Shown: positions 21,002-34,202, numbered from the stretch's first letter. The stretch: 64,000 nucleotides of DNA from Ziziphus jujuba (GCF_031755915.1 NC_083384.1:7122001-7186000); one strand, 5' to 3'. Notes: generated from the letters alone by a model not told the origin. Translations and numbers: made by a program.

Positions 21002-21530
21002 TGTCAGGACCCATCCAGAATTTCTCCCCGGAACCCTAGACAAGCCCTGATCCCAGGGAAACCCTACCGGACCCTCCAATGGAAAATCCGGCAGAACCTC
21101 CCCTAAGGGATGGACTTACCACAAATTACCTGCACTGAAAACACACTTCTATACTCATCCCCTTATTCCTCCCGCAAACTACAAATTGTTTCACAAATTT
21201 CAGCACTTCTAAAAAATAACAACAGTCCAGTGCATACATAAAACATAAGTGTCCCAATAGTATACAGAGCTTTAAGAAGTGCTAATCAACAGAAATACAA
21301 CAAGGATGAAAGAAATAATACACTGAAATGAAAGAGTACAGAAGTACTTCTCGAAACACAACAGCAGCGGAAAAATTGGTTCGCTCCGTAAGAACGTCTA
21401 CCACCACTTGCACCTAAGGGAACGGAACTTAAAAACGTGAGATGCTAATCATCTCAATGAGTGACCCTAACTACTGAACACTTTTAATGATAATAAAATA
21501 ATAATAATAACAACTAAGGGCTCACAATCC
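21002..21530 (+). mobile_element. Gypsy LTR fragment, TGTCAGGACC end only
   Basis: Begins TGTCAGGACCC and follows the other family LTRs (CCGGAACCCTAGACAAGCCC, GAGATGCTAATCATCTCA) for about 500 bp before similarity is lost. No other LTR parts follow. Confidence 0.75.
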
Positions 21531-22199
21531 ATTTGTCATATAGTTGCCAAGTATCGATGAAAATGATAATGAGGATGAATGTGAAAGTAGCTATGTTTGT
21601 AATGACTGTAAGAGGATATGAATAAACAAAATCTTCTAAATAAATTGGTGTGTATATTTATTAACTTATATTTTAAGTAATATTTATGACATTTATTATT
21701 ATTCATTTAATTTTTTTTTGATCTGCTTCATTCTATATTTTCCACTTTTAATTAGAAGAAATGTGCCTCGCAAAATCTTAAGAACAATGGTAATATTCTT
21801 TAAATTTTCATTTACTAAATTACAAATTTAACAATAATCAATATTTTATTTATTTTGCATAAGTGATAATAATTGTTTTAATTTTTCCATATGCAGTATG
21901 AGGATGTAATATCGTCAACAAGAGAATGTTAACTTCCATCTCAATGAATATGCATTCATTGAAGTTTAATTAATATTAAATTTGTTATGAAAAAATTCAA
22001 TAGTTTACAAATTATGTAAAAATATGTCAATGAGATAATATTTAATTTATTTGATAATTAATTTGTTATGAAAAAATATTTATTTTAAATTTTTATATTC
22101 TAATTATTTTGGATGAAGCTAGTTTTAGTTTTTTTGTATTTTAATTATTTTTATATTTTTACTATTTTAATCACTTTTCACAAAATTAAAAAAAAATTA
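21531..22199. other. AT-rich stretch without a recognised gene
   Basis: Between an LTR scrap and the CACTA end. AT-rich with short frames only; possibly the body of the decayed CACTA element whose right end is at 22545. Confidence 0.35.
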
Positions 22200-22545
22200 A
22201 AATTAAAAAAAAAGAGGCGACGCATTAACACATTCGTTGCTAAATAGGAGATTCATTAGCGACGAATATATTTAGTGATGCTATACGAAACAGTTACTAA
22301 TATATTTTTAGCAACATTGTGGTGAAACATCGCTAAATAATGCATCGCTATAAGTGGATTGATAGAATGCGTCACTAAAAGTCAATAGGCATCTCTAAAA
22401 ACTCAAAGATAGGCAACTCTCATACTGCGTCGCTTATTGTCTTATGGCTTTAGTGGCAGAACGTTAGGTGATGCTGTGCGATATGTCGTTGTTTATTTTG
22501 TGCGACGCATTTATAGCGTCATTTATCAATGCGATTTTAATAGTG
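22200..22545. mobile_element. Right end of a CACTA (En/Spm) transposon
   Basis: Ends TGCGATTTTAATAGTG; the reverse complement starts CACTATTAAAATCGCA, a CACTA terminus. The 330 bp inside carries many degenerate copies of GCGACG(C/A)AT / (C/G)GTCGCTAAA in both orientations, the subterminal-repeat pattern of the superfamily. It abuts LRR sequence that resembles 20414-20450, so it inserted into the TNL relic. A matching CACTA start upstream was not found. Confidence 0.6.
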
Positions 22546-22630
22546 GAGATTGAAATCAATAACGGAAAGCATTTGGAGTAGCTTGAAAAGTCTGACTCTT
22601 CATGATAGCCCAAATTAGTGAGAATGAAAG
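22546..22630 (+). pseudogene. LRR scrap of the TNL remnant
   Basis: Translates as LKSITESIW and LKSLTLHDS, matching the LRR unit at about 20410-20480 of the TNL relic. Separated from it by the CACTA end and LTR fragment. 22631-22735 is AT/purine-rich with no feature. Confidence 0.6.
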
Positions 22631-22735
22631 GATAAAGAAAGAAAGAAAAGGGAATGAGAGGATTAAAATATATGTATTTTAATGAGTCTAGCTTTGCATT
22701 CAAATTTGACAGAAAAGGAAAACAAATTAAGGAAG

Positions 22736-25700
22736 TGTCAGGACCCGTCCAAAGTTCCCCACCGGAACCCTAGACAAGCCCTGATCCCAGGGAAACCCTA
22801 CCGGACCCTTCTGTGGAAGATCCGGCAGAACCTCCCCTAAGGGATGGACTTACCACAAAATTTCCTGCACTGAAAACACACTTCTATAATTGTTCCCTTA
22901 TTCCTCCCACAGTACGACGAACTGGTTCCACAAATTTCAGCACTCCAAAATAAAAATACAGTAATCCAGTGCAATACAAATACATAAGTGTCCCATACAG
23001 TATACAGAGCTTTATGAAGTACTACAAAATATAGAATACAGCAAAAGTGAAAGAAATATTACAACTGCAGTAAAAGAAGAACAAGGTACTGCGCGAACAA
23101 ATACAGCGAGGAAGATCAAGTCCGCTCCGAGTGAACACCGACAACCTGGTACCTAGAGGAACGGAATTTAAGAGTGTGAGATGCTAATCATCTCAGTGAG
23201 CGACCCTACTACTCTACACTATCATACCACGGTAATAGGTATATAAATAAGAATTATTTGGAAATAATAATGTCTCTCAAAACCCTTACAATTCTCTCAG
23301 TTGGAAAGGTTCCCCTTTTAAAACATTTTCACAAAACCCTTTATTCATATTTCCCGAAAACCAAGACATCAATTAAATACCAGAAGCGGTAACAATTATA
23401 TTTTTAATTCTAATTCAGTTTCCAAACATTTTATTTTTAAAACACAGTTCTGAAAATCATTTGATGCACCCACTATATACCAGTGGCGCCAACAGTACCC
23501 AGCGTCCCAAGGTACCGCCAGACAGGAGGTTATAGAAAGAAACCGGCATACGGTCGCGTGGCGTCCCACTGCGCCGCTGCTAACCTGGTGTCCCGGCCAA
23601 TGGGGGGTGGCCGCCCTCTCCGATGGCATGCACAGGACACCCTCATAATATCAACCGCGCGCTACTCACACCCACCTGCGCGCTAATCACAACCGTGTGC
23701 ACACTAACCATATCACATATACCATATCACATAATCAGAACACCAGTACGTGCACGGTGCATCTAAAAATTATAAAATCCACAATTTAAATTATAAAACA
23801 AATTTCACATTTTTCATAAACATAGCGGGCATAATCCATCTGCTTGAACCGGGAAATTCTCCACAATTTCCTTATAATTAATACCATAAATTCCATGATT
23901 TTCAAATCCACCAACTCCCAAATCCATCAATTCAAATATCCACATTTTTTCCAAGCATAAATAATTTCTCGAAATATCATAATCAAATCCCATAATATTT
24001 TATGGGCATATTTCATAAAAATTGAAATCACCAACATAACCAAATATTTTCCTTGAAATATTTGAAAATCGAATCGTGCCCAATTTACCATTAAAACCAC
24101 ACCAATTTCAAAATCCTCAAAACCATAAAATAATTCCACATGGCATAAATTGTAGAATTCATATTTTCTTAAATCCAATAAATTCATAAATAATTCTACA
24201 ATAAATCCAATAAATATTTGGCACATAGAAATTAAATTCCAAATATTTAATTCACACATAATATATTCATCAATTAAATTCCCCAAAATTAATTTGAAGG
24301 TGGGTCACTCACCTTGTGCACGTATCTCAATCAAGATCCTCCGCAGGATCGACTCCGCTACTTGCACGTGCACCTAAAACATCCACAGTACCAAAACCAC
24401 AAATATTAATATTTTATTCGGGTAATCCCCAAATGGGTACCCGAGGAGCGAACACCAAACGATAACTAAAATTTACGAATGATATACCGAATCGAAGCTC
24501 GAGTGATGCTAATCACAGATCCGGTCTTAATTTCTGATGATCGTACCCGACGGGGTCGGAATTTTATCGGGAAGCTTTTCGGGTTTCGGCTCCGCAATTC
24601 TCCCAAACCGTCGCGAATTGGTGGAAACGGAAGTCGGATTTGGGTTCAGGAGGTCGAACACTGCGGACTGGAGCTGGCCGGAATTTTCGGGGTACTCGCC
24701 GGAACAGTACTTTCCGGCGGCCGCCACGTCACCGGCAACCGTCGCCGGAACAGTAATTTCCGACGGTGGCCGTTTGCTGTGAAATTTTGCAGATTTGTAG
24801 ATCGTGAGGAGAGCAATCCAACGGGACCGACGGTGAGCAAAATGGAGGTCGGACGGCGGAGAAATCACCGTTTGAAGATTTTCGACCCCTCGCCGGAAAA
24901 CGCTCCGATCCCGGCGCGTCGGTGGTCCGATGGTCGTGATTTTTGGTGGGTAGGCCGGACTTGAGGAGAGGATCAAGGCTGTCAGGCGCGTGTACTGTTT
25001 ATAGGCCGGAATAGTGCCGATTCGCGGTGGCCGGCGGTGGAGGGGAAAAATCGCCGCCAAACTTCGGACGTCCGATCCGGGCGCGTCCGGCGGCCGTTCG
25101 CCGTGAAATTTGGAGGTTTTGCCGGAAATGAGGTGGGCAAGCTTTCTGTCCGGCGCGTGTACAGTAACTCGGCCGGAACAGTGACAAAATCCGGTGGCCG
25201 GCGGTGGCTCTTTCTCTCTCCTCTCTCTCTTTCTCTCTCTTCTCTCTCTTTCTCTCTCTTCCCCGAGTGTTTTAACAAATAAAACCCCTGCATGACACTG
25301 TTCATGCCACGTGGACCAATCAGAAACTGACACGTGGCATTTCACTGTTCACCGACCCAAAAAAAATATTAAAATAATACGGTATCCGGTAAACTTCAAA
25401 CGTCCATAACTTTTTAACCGGATGTCCGTTTTGAGCGTGCCGCTAGTCTGTGAACTCGTATCGACGAGCACTTCACAACCATGCATGAGTCAAAGCTCAA
25501 TTCCCCATAAACAAAAAGTCAACTCCGGCACCCCTTGGACAGTTTGGACCGCAACTTGTTTCGTCCATAACTTTCAAACCGTAGCTCCGTTTTCGACGTG
25601 CTACTAGTCTACGAACTCAGGGCGTCATGCACTTCGCCACGGTGCCCTAGTCATCTCGAAATTCCCACCGAGTCAAAAAGTCAACTTTGACCCCTTCGGT

Positions 25701-25767
25701 CAACGGTCAACGGTCAACCTCGGTCAACGTGCACGGATTCCGGTGCGAATCGGGACGGGGTGTTACA
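22736..25767 (-). repeat. Gypsy LTR, left copy (3' LTR of the element)
   Basis: Starts TGTCAGGACC and ends GGGTGTTACA on the plus strand; 3032 bp. AT-rich in the middle and GC-rich (CCGGC-rich) at 24500-25200. Contains a (CTCT)n tract at 25206-25262 and a GGTCAAC array near 25700. Open frames inside (e.g. the 272-codon frame 25345-24527) are repeated in the other LTR and are not genes. Confidence 0.93.
25690..25735 (-). promoter_or_regulatory. W-box-like TTGAC array in the LTR
   Basis: On the element's strand this is GTTGACC repeated four times, followed a little further on by GTTGACT and TTTTGACT. TTGAC(C/T) is the core of WRKY-bound W boxes. The array lies ~30-80 bp inside the start of U3. 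Copied at 33485-33530 and expanded in the solo LTR near 41400-41460. Confidence 0.45.
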
Positions 25768-25781
25768 GCCTTCCCCCCTTA
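25768..25781 (-). other. Polypurine tract of the gypsy element
   Basis: On the minus strand TAAGGGGGGAAGGC, directly next to TGTAACACCCC of the 3' LTR. Typical chromovirus plus-strand primer position. Confidence 0.8.
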
Positions 25782-25811
25782 CAAAAATTTCGTCCTCGAA
25801 ATTTCCGCACG

Positions 25812-28800
25812 TCACTGGAACAGATACGGGTACTGCTCACGCATCTGTGCTTCGGGTTCCCACGTTGCTTCCTCGACCAAGTGGTTCCGCCATAAGACCT
25901 TAACTAGAGGAATAGTCTTGTTGCGTAGCGTGCGTTCCTCGCGATCCAAAATCTGTACTGGCTGCTCCACATACGAAAGATCTTCCCTTATCTCTATATC
26001 CGGACTCTCGAGTACGTGCGAAGGGTCTGCAATATACTTCCGTAGCATCGACACATGAAACACGTTGTGTACTCGAGCTAGCTCTTCCGGTAACACCAAC
26101 CTATACGCCACCGGGCCAATCCTCTCCGTAACCTCGTAAGGCCCAATATAACGAGGACCCAACTTACCTCGTCGTCCAAAACGTACTACTCCTTTCCATG
26201 GAGATAGTTTTAGGAATACCCAATCTCCTACCTCGAATTCCAAATCCTTTCTACGCACATCGGCGTAACTCTTCTGTCTATCTTGGGCAACCTTCAATCG
26301 ATCCCTAATGATCTTCACCTTGTCCAAGGTCATCCTTAAATACTCAGATCCGACCGCATTAGTTGTTGCAAGGAGCCTCTCTTCTCCTACCTCACTCCAA
26401 CACAAAGGTGTCCGACACTGCCTCCCATATAAAGCTTCATACGGGGACATTCCAGTACTCGCTTGATAACTGTTATTGTAGACAAACTCTATCAGTGGCA
26501 GTTGTTCATCCCAGCTACCGCTAAATTGCATAATGCAAGACCTTAGCATGTCTTCTAATGTCTGGATTGTGCGCTCTGCTTGTCCATCAGATTGTGGGTG
26601 AAAAGCGGTGCTGTAGTTAAGTCTTGCTCCTAGTGCATCAGCCAACTTCCGCCATAGTCGTGAAGTAAAGCGCGGATCTCGATCGGAGACGATGGCTAAC
26701 GGTACTCCATGAAGACTTACAATGCGTTGCACGAACAACTGGGCTAACTTCTCGGGCGAAAAACGTTCTCGTACCGGTAGGAAGTGTGCCGACTTGGTGA
26801 GACGATCAATGATTACCCAAATGCCGTCATACCTTCTAGGTGTGGAAGGAAGCTTGAATACGAAGTCCATGTTGAGTTCTTCCCACTTCCACACGGGAAT
26901 CGGTAAAGGTTGGAGTAGTCCCGAAGGCTTCTGTCTTTCTGCTTTCACTTGTTGACAAATCAAACATTTTGATACAAAGTCTGCCACTTCTCTCTTCATA
27001 CCAATCCACCAATAATACTTAACAAGCGTCCGATACATCTTGGTACTCCCAGGATGCATCGCATACATCGAGCTATGCGCCTCCTCCAAAATCTCCTTTT
27101 TGAGTCCTGGGATATCCGGAACGCAAAGTCGTCCTTTATACACGAGGGCTCCATCCCTCCTTATGGAAAATTCCGGATCAAGACCTTCTTGTACCTTGCC
27201 CTTAATTGTCCTCAACTTAGGATCTTCCATTTGGGTCTCTACTATACGATCCACCAACACCGGTCGTACCTGGAAGCTAGCCATGAGAACTCCTGAAGGA
27301 TGCATATGCATTAACACCCCCATCTTCTTCAACTCCACCATGAGAGGTAGTTGGATGACTTGGATGTGAGCAAGGGATCCAGTAGCCTTCCTACTCAAAG
27401 CATCTGCCACTACATTCGCCTTACCCGGGTGATAGTCAATCACACAGTCATAATCCTTTAACAACTCCATCCATCGCCTTTGCCTCATATTTAACTCCTT
27501 ATGAGTGAAAATATACTTGAGGCTCTTGTGGTCGGTATAGATTTGGCACGTGGCCCCATACAAGTAGTGCCTCCACTTCTTTAGAGCAAAGACTACCGCC
27601 GCCAATTCTAAGTCGTGCGTAGGGTAATTCTGTTCGTGCTGCTTCAATTTCCGAGATGCATACGCTACCACCCTTTGATTCTGCATTAGCACGCAACCCA
27701 ACCCTTGATGGGATGCATCACAATAAACTTCAAAACCTTCATTCCCATCAGGTAAAGTTAAAACAGGTGCGGATGTCAACTTTTGCTTCAACTCCTGAAA
27801 ACTCTGTTCACACCTGTCCGTCCAACTAAATTCAACATTCTTTCGGGTCAATCTATGAAGCGGCCCGGCAATCCTTGAAAACCCTTCAATAAAACGACGG
27901 TAGTAACCCGCTAATCCAAGAAAACTTCGTACCTCCCTCACAGTGGTAGGGCGCTCCCAACTCAACACTGCCTTTACCTTATCAGGGTCCACATAGATAC
28001 CTTCTGCCGACACGATATGTCCGAGAAAACCCACTTGATTCAACCAGAATTCACACTTGTCGAATTTAGCATATAGCTGATGCTGCCTTAGAGTTTGGAG
28101 CACTCTCTTCAAATGCCTCACGTGCTCTTCTTGGCTCCTTGAATAGATCAGAATGTCATCGATAAATACAATGACAAAATGATCCAAGTACGGACGAAAC
28201 ACCCTATTCATCAAGTCCATGAAAGCTGCTGGGGCATTGGTGAGTCCGAACGACATCACTAGGAATTCATAATGTCCGTACCTCGTCCTAAAGGCAGTCT
28301 TAGGAATGTCCGACTCTCGGATCCTTAACTGATGGTATCCCGACCTCAAGTCGATCTTGGAGAACACCTTGGCACCTTGGAGTTGGTCGAATAGATCATC
28401 TATCCTTGGCAACGGATAGCGATTAGGAATGGTGACCTTATTAAGTTGTCGGTAGTCTATACACAGCCTTAGACTACCATCCTTTTTCTTTACAAACAAA
28501 ACTGGGGCTCCCCACGGCGATATACTTGGTCTAATAAACCCCTTATCTACCAAATCTTGCAACTGGACCTTTAGCTCCCTTAACTCCGCTGGAGCCATCC
28601 GATACGGTGGTAGAGAAATAGGCACGGTGCCTGGAATCAATTCAATGGGAAAGTCAACTTCCCTTTCCGGAGGCAATCCTGGTAACTCCTCAGGAAACAC
28701 GTCCGGGAAATCCCTCACAACGGGCATGTCTTCCAACCTGACCCCACTTACTCGGGTATCTATCACATGAGCCAAATACCCCTGGCAACCTTTATTCAGT

Positions 28801-30386
28801 AGCTTCTTGGCGGTAAGGGTAGATATCAACCTCGGTAAGGGCCTTCCAACTCCTCCACGGAATACTACTTCTGGCAACCCTGGCCTCCTGAATGTAACTT
28901 CCTTGCTGAAACAATCTACAGATGCATGGTTCCTTGCCAACCAATCCATGCCCAAAATTACATCAAGTCCGGACAGATCCAACAGGATCAAGTCCGCCTC
29001 CATCACTTGATCTTCGATGCAGAAGAAACATTCCTTGATTAACTGGCTAGGCCACAAGGATTCTCCTGCAGGAGTGGCTATCTCTACTAGACATTCTAAA
29101 GAAGTAGGGGTCATACCGACCCGAGTGACGAATTCCTTGGAGATAAATGAATGTGTTGCTCCCGGGTCTATAAGTACTAATGCATCATTACCAAGTATAT
29201 TCAACGTACCTGCCACGACGTCCGGTGTAGCTAGGGCCTCCTGCTGCGTCATCGCAAACACTCGACCCTGCCCTGTCTGCTGGGGCCTCCGTCCTCTACC
29301 CCTGCTCGGTCCAACAGGCTGTGGGACTGATCCCGATGAACCTCCTACTGCATAACTCCCTCGGGAACTCTGACCCCGCGATCCACTGGCCTGATGTGAT
29401 GGTGGGCTCACCCCTAACACTCCCGCCTCTCCATAAGGGCAATTTCTCTTAATATGTCCCGCCTGTCCACACTGAAAGCACACACCCTCAAACTGGCAAA
29501 TCCCATGGTGTGCTCTATTGCAACGTCTGCAGAATGGCTTGGGGCTAAACCCAGAGTGCTGATATGAGCTCGTGCCGCCGCTGATGGAATGGCGCGCTGG
29601 TTGGGGCATACGATAGCCGCCTCTCCTCTGAAATCTGCCTCGAGGGCTGAACCCACCACTGTCTGAGCCTGAACTATGACTCTTCTTAGATGCCCCCTGT
29701 CGAGGTACCCCGCTATACGAACCTTCGAACGGTCTGCGCCTCGAGGGTCTGTGTATCTCCGCCTGTCTCTCTAGCTCGAGCGCTGCATCCCTGGCGGACT
29801 GATAGGTGGGGTGTACTGACCCAGAAAGAGTGTAGCCGATGCTCTCGTTCAACCCGTCTATGAACCTCACCTTCTTCGCGTGATCGTCGGGAATCAAGTG
29901 CATGCAGAACTCTGACAGCTCCCGGAACCTCCTCTCGTACTCTGTCACCGTCATGTTTCCCTGGCGCAGTCCCTCGAACTCTCTCCTTCTCGCCTCACGG
30001 TAGGCAGGAGGACAGAACTCAGTAGAGAAGGCAATCTTGAACTGGTCCCACGTATGCCTTCTGCGGGTCTTCTCCATTTGCCACCACTTCCGGGCGTCTC
30101 CCTCTAACATGAACCCAGAAATCCTCACCATATCCTCATCGGGGCACTGCATCCCCTCTTCCAAGATTTTCTCCATGCTGGATAGCCACTTCAAGGCTGC
30201 AGCTGGGCCTTGGCTTCCATCGAACTCCACGGCTCCTAAACGTCGAGCCTGATCCACGGATCGGTTACTAGAGCTTGAACCTCCTAAGGCTCTAGTTAGC
30301 TGAGAGACCAGATCTCTAAGGCTTGATCGACTCCCGGAACTCTCAGCCGAGCGTTCCCGAGTTCTACGTGTGTCCCGCCGACTCAT
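25812..30386 (-). CDS. Gypsy gag-pol polyprotein (1524 aa)
   Basis: One intact frame in gypsy order. Gag with a retrotransposon-gag core ([16 protein letters not shown]), CCHC knuckle [14 protein letters not shown] at residues 303-316, an aspartic-protease site reading D407-P-G-ATHSF where the textbook triad is D-S/T-G, then RT with [10 protein letters not shown] and FIDD (D743/D744), RNase H with [10 protein letters not shown] and TDHKSL, and integrase with a zinc-binding [19 protein letters not shown] and SDGQAERT. The C-terminal ~60 residues ([11 protein letters not shown] ... [16 protein letters not shown]) look like a chromodomain. ATG at 30386; stop 45 nt before the 3' LTR. DPG is also found in other plant gypsy copies, so it need not be a defect. 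Confidence 0.95.
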   Translation of the reverse strand: MSRRDTRRTRERSAESSGSRSSLRDLVSQLTRALGGSSSSNRSVDQARRLGAVEFDGSQGPAAALKWLSSMEKILEEGMQCPDEDMVRISGFMLEGDARKWWQMEKTRRRHTWDQFKIAFSTEFCPPAYREARRREFEGLRQGNMTVTEYERRFRELSEFCMHLIPDDHAKKVRFIDGLNESIGYTLSGSVHPTYQSARDAALELERQAEIHRPSRRRPFEGSYSGVPRQGASKKSHSSGSDSGGFSPRGRFQRRGGYRMPQPARHSISGGTSSYQHSGFSPKPFCRRCNRAHHGICQFEGVCFQCGQAGHIKRNCPYGEAGVLGVSPPSHQASGSRGQSSRGSYAVGGSSGSVPQPVGPSRGRGRRPQQTGQGRVFAMTQQEALATPDVVAGTLNILGNDALVLIDPGATHSFISKEFVTRVGMTPTSLECLVEIATPAGESLWPSQLIKECFFCIEDQVMEADLILLDLSGLDVILGMDWLARNHASVDCFSKEVTFRRPGLPEVVFRGGVGRPLPRLISTLTAKKLLNKGCQGYLAHVIDTRVSGVRLEDMPVVRDFPDVFPEELPGLPPEREVDFPIELIPGTVPISLPPYRMAPAELRELKVQLQDLVDKGFIRPSISPWGAPVLFVKKKDGSLRLCIDYRQLNKVTIPNRYPLPRIDDLFDQLQGAKVFSKIDLRSGYHQLRIRESDIPKTAFRTRYGHYEFLVMSFGLTNAPAAFMDLMNRVFRPYLDHFVIVFIDDILIYSRSQEEHVRHLKRVLQTLRQHQLYAKFDKCEFWLNQVGFLGHIVSAEGIYVDPDKVKAVLSWERPTTVREVRSFLGLAGYYRRFIEGFSRIAGPLHRLTRKNVEFSWTDRCEQSFQELKQKLTSAPVLTLPDGNEGFEVYCDASHQGLGCVLMQNQRVVAYASRKLKQHEQNYPTHDLELAAVVFALKKWRHYLYGATCQIYTDHKSLKYIFTHKELNMRQRRWMELLKDYDCVIDYHPGKANVVADALSRKATGSLAHIQVIQLPLMVELKKMGVLMHMHPSGVLMASFQVRPVLVDRIVETQMEDPKLRTIKGKVQEGLDPEFSIRRDGALVYKGRLCVPDIPGLKKEILEEAHSSMYAMHPGSTKMYRTLVKYYWWIGMKREVADFVSKCLICQQVKAERQKPSGLLQPLPIPVWKWEELNMDFVFKLPSTPRRYDGIWVIIDRLTKSAHFLPVRERFSPEKLAQLFVQRIVSLHGVPLAIVSDRDPRFTSRLWRKLADALGARLNYSTAFHPQSDGQAERTIQTLEDMLRSCIMQFSGSWDEQLPLIEFVYNNSYQASTGMSPYEALYGRQCRTPLCWSEVGEERLLATTNAVGSEYLRMTLDKVKIIRDRLKVAQDRQKSYADVRRKDLEFEVGDWVFLKLSPWKGVVRFGRRGKLGPRYIGPYEVTERIGPVAYRLVLPEELARVHNVFHVSMLRKYIADPSHVLESPDIEIREDLSYVEQPVQILDREERTLRNKTIPLVKVLWRNHLVEEATWEPEAQMREQYPYLFQ

Positions 30387-30516
30387 CGTAGTCGATTAAA
30401 CTGAAGAAACAAACAAGAGTTTAGAAACAGGGACACTTAAGCACGATTACAAAAGGAAGGAATTTACGGATGGGCTGTACAGCAATGCACAGTCCCTAAG
30501 GATTACAAGAACCTAT

Positions 30517-30528
30517 GCTCTGATACCA
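30517..30528 (-). other. Primer-binding site of the gypsy element
   Basis: GCTCTGATACCA on the plus strand, i.e. TGGTATCAGAGC on the element's strand, 2 bases from the 5' LTR. Complementary to initiator tRNA-Met. Confidence 0.9.
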
Positions 30529-30530
30529 AC

Positions 30531-33500
30531 TGTCAGGACCCGTCCAAAGTTCCCCACCGGAACCCTAGACAAGCCCTGATCCCAGGGAAACCCTACCGGA
30601 CCCTTCTGTGGAAGATCCGGCAGAACCTCCCCTAAGGGATGGACTTACCACAAAATTTCCTGCACTGAAAACACACTTCTATAATTGTTCCCTTATTCCT
30701 CCCACAGTACGACGAACTGGTTCCACAAATTTCAGCACTCCAAAATAAAAATACAGTAATCCAGTGCAATACAAATACATAAGTGTCCCATACAGTATAC
30801 AGAGCTTTATGAAGTACTACAAAATATAGAATACAGCAAAAGTGAAAGAAATATTACAACTGCAGTAAAAGAAGAACAAGGTACTGCGCGAACAAATACA
30901 GCGAGGAAGATCAAGTCCGCTCCGAGTGAACACCGACAACCTGGTACCTAGAGGAACGGAATTTAAGAGTGTGAGATGCTAATCATCTCAGTGAGCGACC
31001 CTACTACTCTACACTATCATACCACGGTAATAGGTATATAAATAAGAATTATTTGGAAATAATAATGTCTCTCAAAACCCTTACAATTCTCTCAGTTGGA
31101 AAGGTTCCCCTTTTAAAACATTTTCACAAAACCCTTTATTCATATTTCCCGAAAACCAAGACATCAATTAAATACCAGAAGCGATAACAATTATATTTTT
31201 AATTCTAATTCAGTTTCCAAACATTTTATTTTTAAAACACAGTTCTGAAAATCATTTGATGCACCCACTATATACCAGTGGCGCCAACAGTACCCAGCGT
31301 CCCAAGGTACCGCCAGACAGGAGGTTATAGAAAGAAACCGGCATACGGTCGCGTGGCGTCCCACTGCGCCGCTGCTAACCTGGTGTCCCGGCCAATGGGG
31401 GGTGGCCGCCCTCTCCGATGGCATGCACAGGACACCCTCATAATATCAACCGCGCGCTACTCACACCCACCTGCGCGCTAATCACAACCGTGTGCACACT
31501 AACCATATCACATATACCATATCACATAATCAGAACACCAGTACGTGCACGGTGCATCTAAAAATTATAAAATCCACAATTTAAATTATAAAACAAATTT
31601 CACATTTTTCATAAACATAGCGGGCATAATCCATCTGCTTGAACCGGGAAATTCTCCACAATTTCCTTATAATTAATACCATAAATTCCATGATTTTCAA
31701 ATCCACCAACTCCCAAATCCATCAATTCAAATATCCACATTTTTTCCAAGCATAAATAATTTCTCGAAATATCATAATCAAATCCCATAATATTTTATGG
31801 GCATATTTCATAAAAATTGAAATCACCAACATAACCAAATATTTTCCTTGAAATATTTGAAAATCGAATCGTGCCCAATTTACCATTAAAACCACACCAA
31901 TTTCAAAATCCTCAAAACCATAAAATAATTCCACATGGCATAAATTGTAGAATTCATATTTTCTTAAATCCAATAAATTCATAAATAATTCTACAATAAA
32001 TCCAATAAATATTTGGCACATAGAAATTAAATTCCAAATATTTAATTCACACATAATATATTCATCAATTAAATTCCCCAAAATTAATTTGAAGGTGGGT
32101 CACTCACCTTGTGCACGTATCTCAATCAAGATCCTCCGCAGGATCGACTCCGCTACTTGCACGTGCACCTAAAACATCCACAGTACCAAAACCACAAATA
32201 TTAATATTTTATTCGGGTAATCCCCAAATGGGTACCCGAGGAGCGAACACCAAACGATAACTAAAATTTACGAATGATATACCGAATCGAAGCTCGAGTG
32301 ATGCTAATCACAGATCCGGTCTTAATTTCTGATGATCGTACCCGACGGGGTCGGAATTTTATCGGGAAGCTTTTCGGGTTTCGGCTCCGCAATTCTCCCA
32401 AACCGTCGCGAATTGGTGGAAACGGAAGTCGGATTTGGGTTCAGGAGGTCGAACACTGCGGACTGGAGCTGGCCGGAATTTTCAGGGTACTCGCCGGAAC
32501 AGTACTTTCCGGCGGCCGCCACGTCACCGGCAACCGTCGCCGGAACAGTAATTTCCGACGGTGGCCGTTTGCTGTGAAATTTTGCAGATTTGTAGATCGT
32601 GAGGAGAGCAATCCAACGGGACCGACGGTGAGCAAAACGGAGGTCGGACGGCGGAGAAATCACCGTTTGAAGATTTTCGACCCCTCGCCGGAAAACGCTC
32701 CGATCCCGGCGCGTCGGTGGTCCGATGGTCGTGATTTTTGGTGGGTAGGCCGGACTTGAGGAGAGGATCAAGGCTGTCAGGCGCGTGTACTGTTTATAGG
32801 CCGGAATAGTGCCGATTCGCGGTGGCCGGCGGTGGAGGGGAAAAATCGCCGCCAAACTTCGGACGTCCGATCCGGGCGCGTCCGGCGGCCGTTCGCCGTG
32901 AAATTTGGAGGTTTTGCCGGAAATGAGGTGGGCAAGCTTTCTGTCCGGCGCGTGTACAGTAACTCGGCCGGAACAGTGACAAAATCCGGTGGCCGGCGGT
33001 GGCTCTTTCTCTCTCCTCTCTCTCTTTCTCTCTCTTCTCTCTCTTTCTCTCTCTTCCCCGAGTGTTTTAACAAATAAAACCCCTGCATGACACTGTTCAT
33101 GCCACGTGGACCAATCAGAAACTGACACGTGGCATTTCACTGTTCACCGACCCAAAAAAAATATTAAAATAATACGGTATCCGGTAAACTTCAAACGTCC
33201 ATAACTTTTTAACCGGATGTCCGTTTTGAGCGTGCCGCTAGTCTGTGAACTCGTATCGACGAGCACTTCACAACCATGCATGAGTCAAAGCTCAATTCCC
33301 CATAAACAAAAAGTCAACTCCGGCACCCCTTGGACAGTTTGGACCGCAACTTGTTTCGTCCATAACTTTCAAACCGTAGCTCCGTTTTCGACGTGCTACT
33401 AGTCTACGAACTCAGGGCGTCATGCACTTCGCCACGGTGCCCTAGTCATCTCGAAATTCCCACCGAGTCAAAAAGTCAACTTTGACCCCTTCGGTCAACG

Positions 33501-33562
33501 GTCAACGGTCAACCTCGGTCAACGTGCACGGATTCCGGTGCGAATCGGGACGGGGTGTTACA
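30531..33562 (-). repeat. Gypsy LTR, right copy (5' LTR of the element)
   Basis: 3032 bp, same length as the left LTR. Differences noticed: 23387 G against A; the G/A in the GGAATTTTC(G/A)GGG word near 24690/32485; and T/C in AA(T/C)GGAGGTC near 24842/32637. A full alignment might find a few more. Confidence 0.93.
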
Positions 33563-34149
33563 GAAGTCTTTTGATATTCCAAAATTAATCTTATTTTGTT
33601 AAAAAAAAAGTAGATTGAGATATTTTGTATATTGAATATTTTTGTAAGAAACATAAATTGCATTAATTATTTTTTCCTTCTCCTTTTATTTTCATTAAAC
33701 AAAAATTATTATTAATATTTTTTGTTTCATTCCTTTACATTTATTAATCATCCAAACAATAATTGTTAATAAATATTTCTCTTCCTTTTCTTTCCTTTAT
33801 TTTCCTCATCAAGCTTATCCTCTCTTTTTCTTTCCTCCCTTTAATCCAAATATGGTCAAATATAGTGTTGCTATATGTTTCCTGTTCCCGTACACATTTA
33901 TTTATATATTTAGGAAATAAGGATTGCATTAAGCCAAAAGAAACTTCAAATGGAGGATTACAAATCACAGACTCATCCGATAGCCTTTATAATTTATATT
34001 GGTTACCTGATTGTTAAAACGTGTATCATATCGTGTATCGTTTTCACAAAAAAAAATGTATCGTATATCTTAAGATATGATTTAAAATTTAATTTTTATT
34101 AAGACATAATATATATATATATATATACACTAAAAGTTTTTAACATACC

Positions 34150-34151
<2 letters not shown>

Positions 34152-34202
<51 letters not shown>
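34152..34202. repeat. (AT)n microsatellite
   Basis: About 25 uninterrupted TA dinucleotides. Confidence 0.9.

Larger units (their letters stand above)
22736..33562 (-). mobile_element. Complete Ty3/gypsy chromovirus-type retrotransposon
   Basis: A 10.8-kb element on the minus strand: 3032-bp LTRs on both sides, a tRNA-iMet primer-binding site next to the right LTR, one intact gag-pol frame, and a purine tract next to the left LTR. GAAG, or GAAGT if the shared T is counted, is found on both sides (22732-22735 and 33563-33566). The chromodomain-like C-terminus and long LTRs fit the Tekay/Del clade. Only three LTR mismatches were noticed by eye, so the insertion is recent and the copy may be competent. 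It interrupts decayed TNL/CACTA sequence. Confidence 0.95.

Noticed and set aside
24479..25345. Overlapping long open frames (up to 272 codons) in a GC-rich region, repeated at 32274-33140
   Set aside because: They lie wholly inside the two gypsy LTRs, overlap each other on both strands and have low-complexity Arg/Glu or Pro/Thr composition; GC-rich sequence gives long chance frames.
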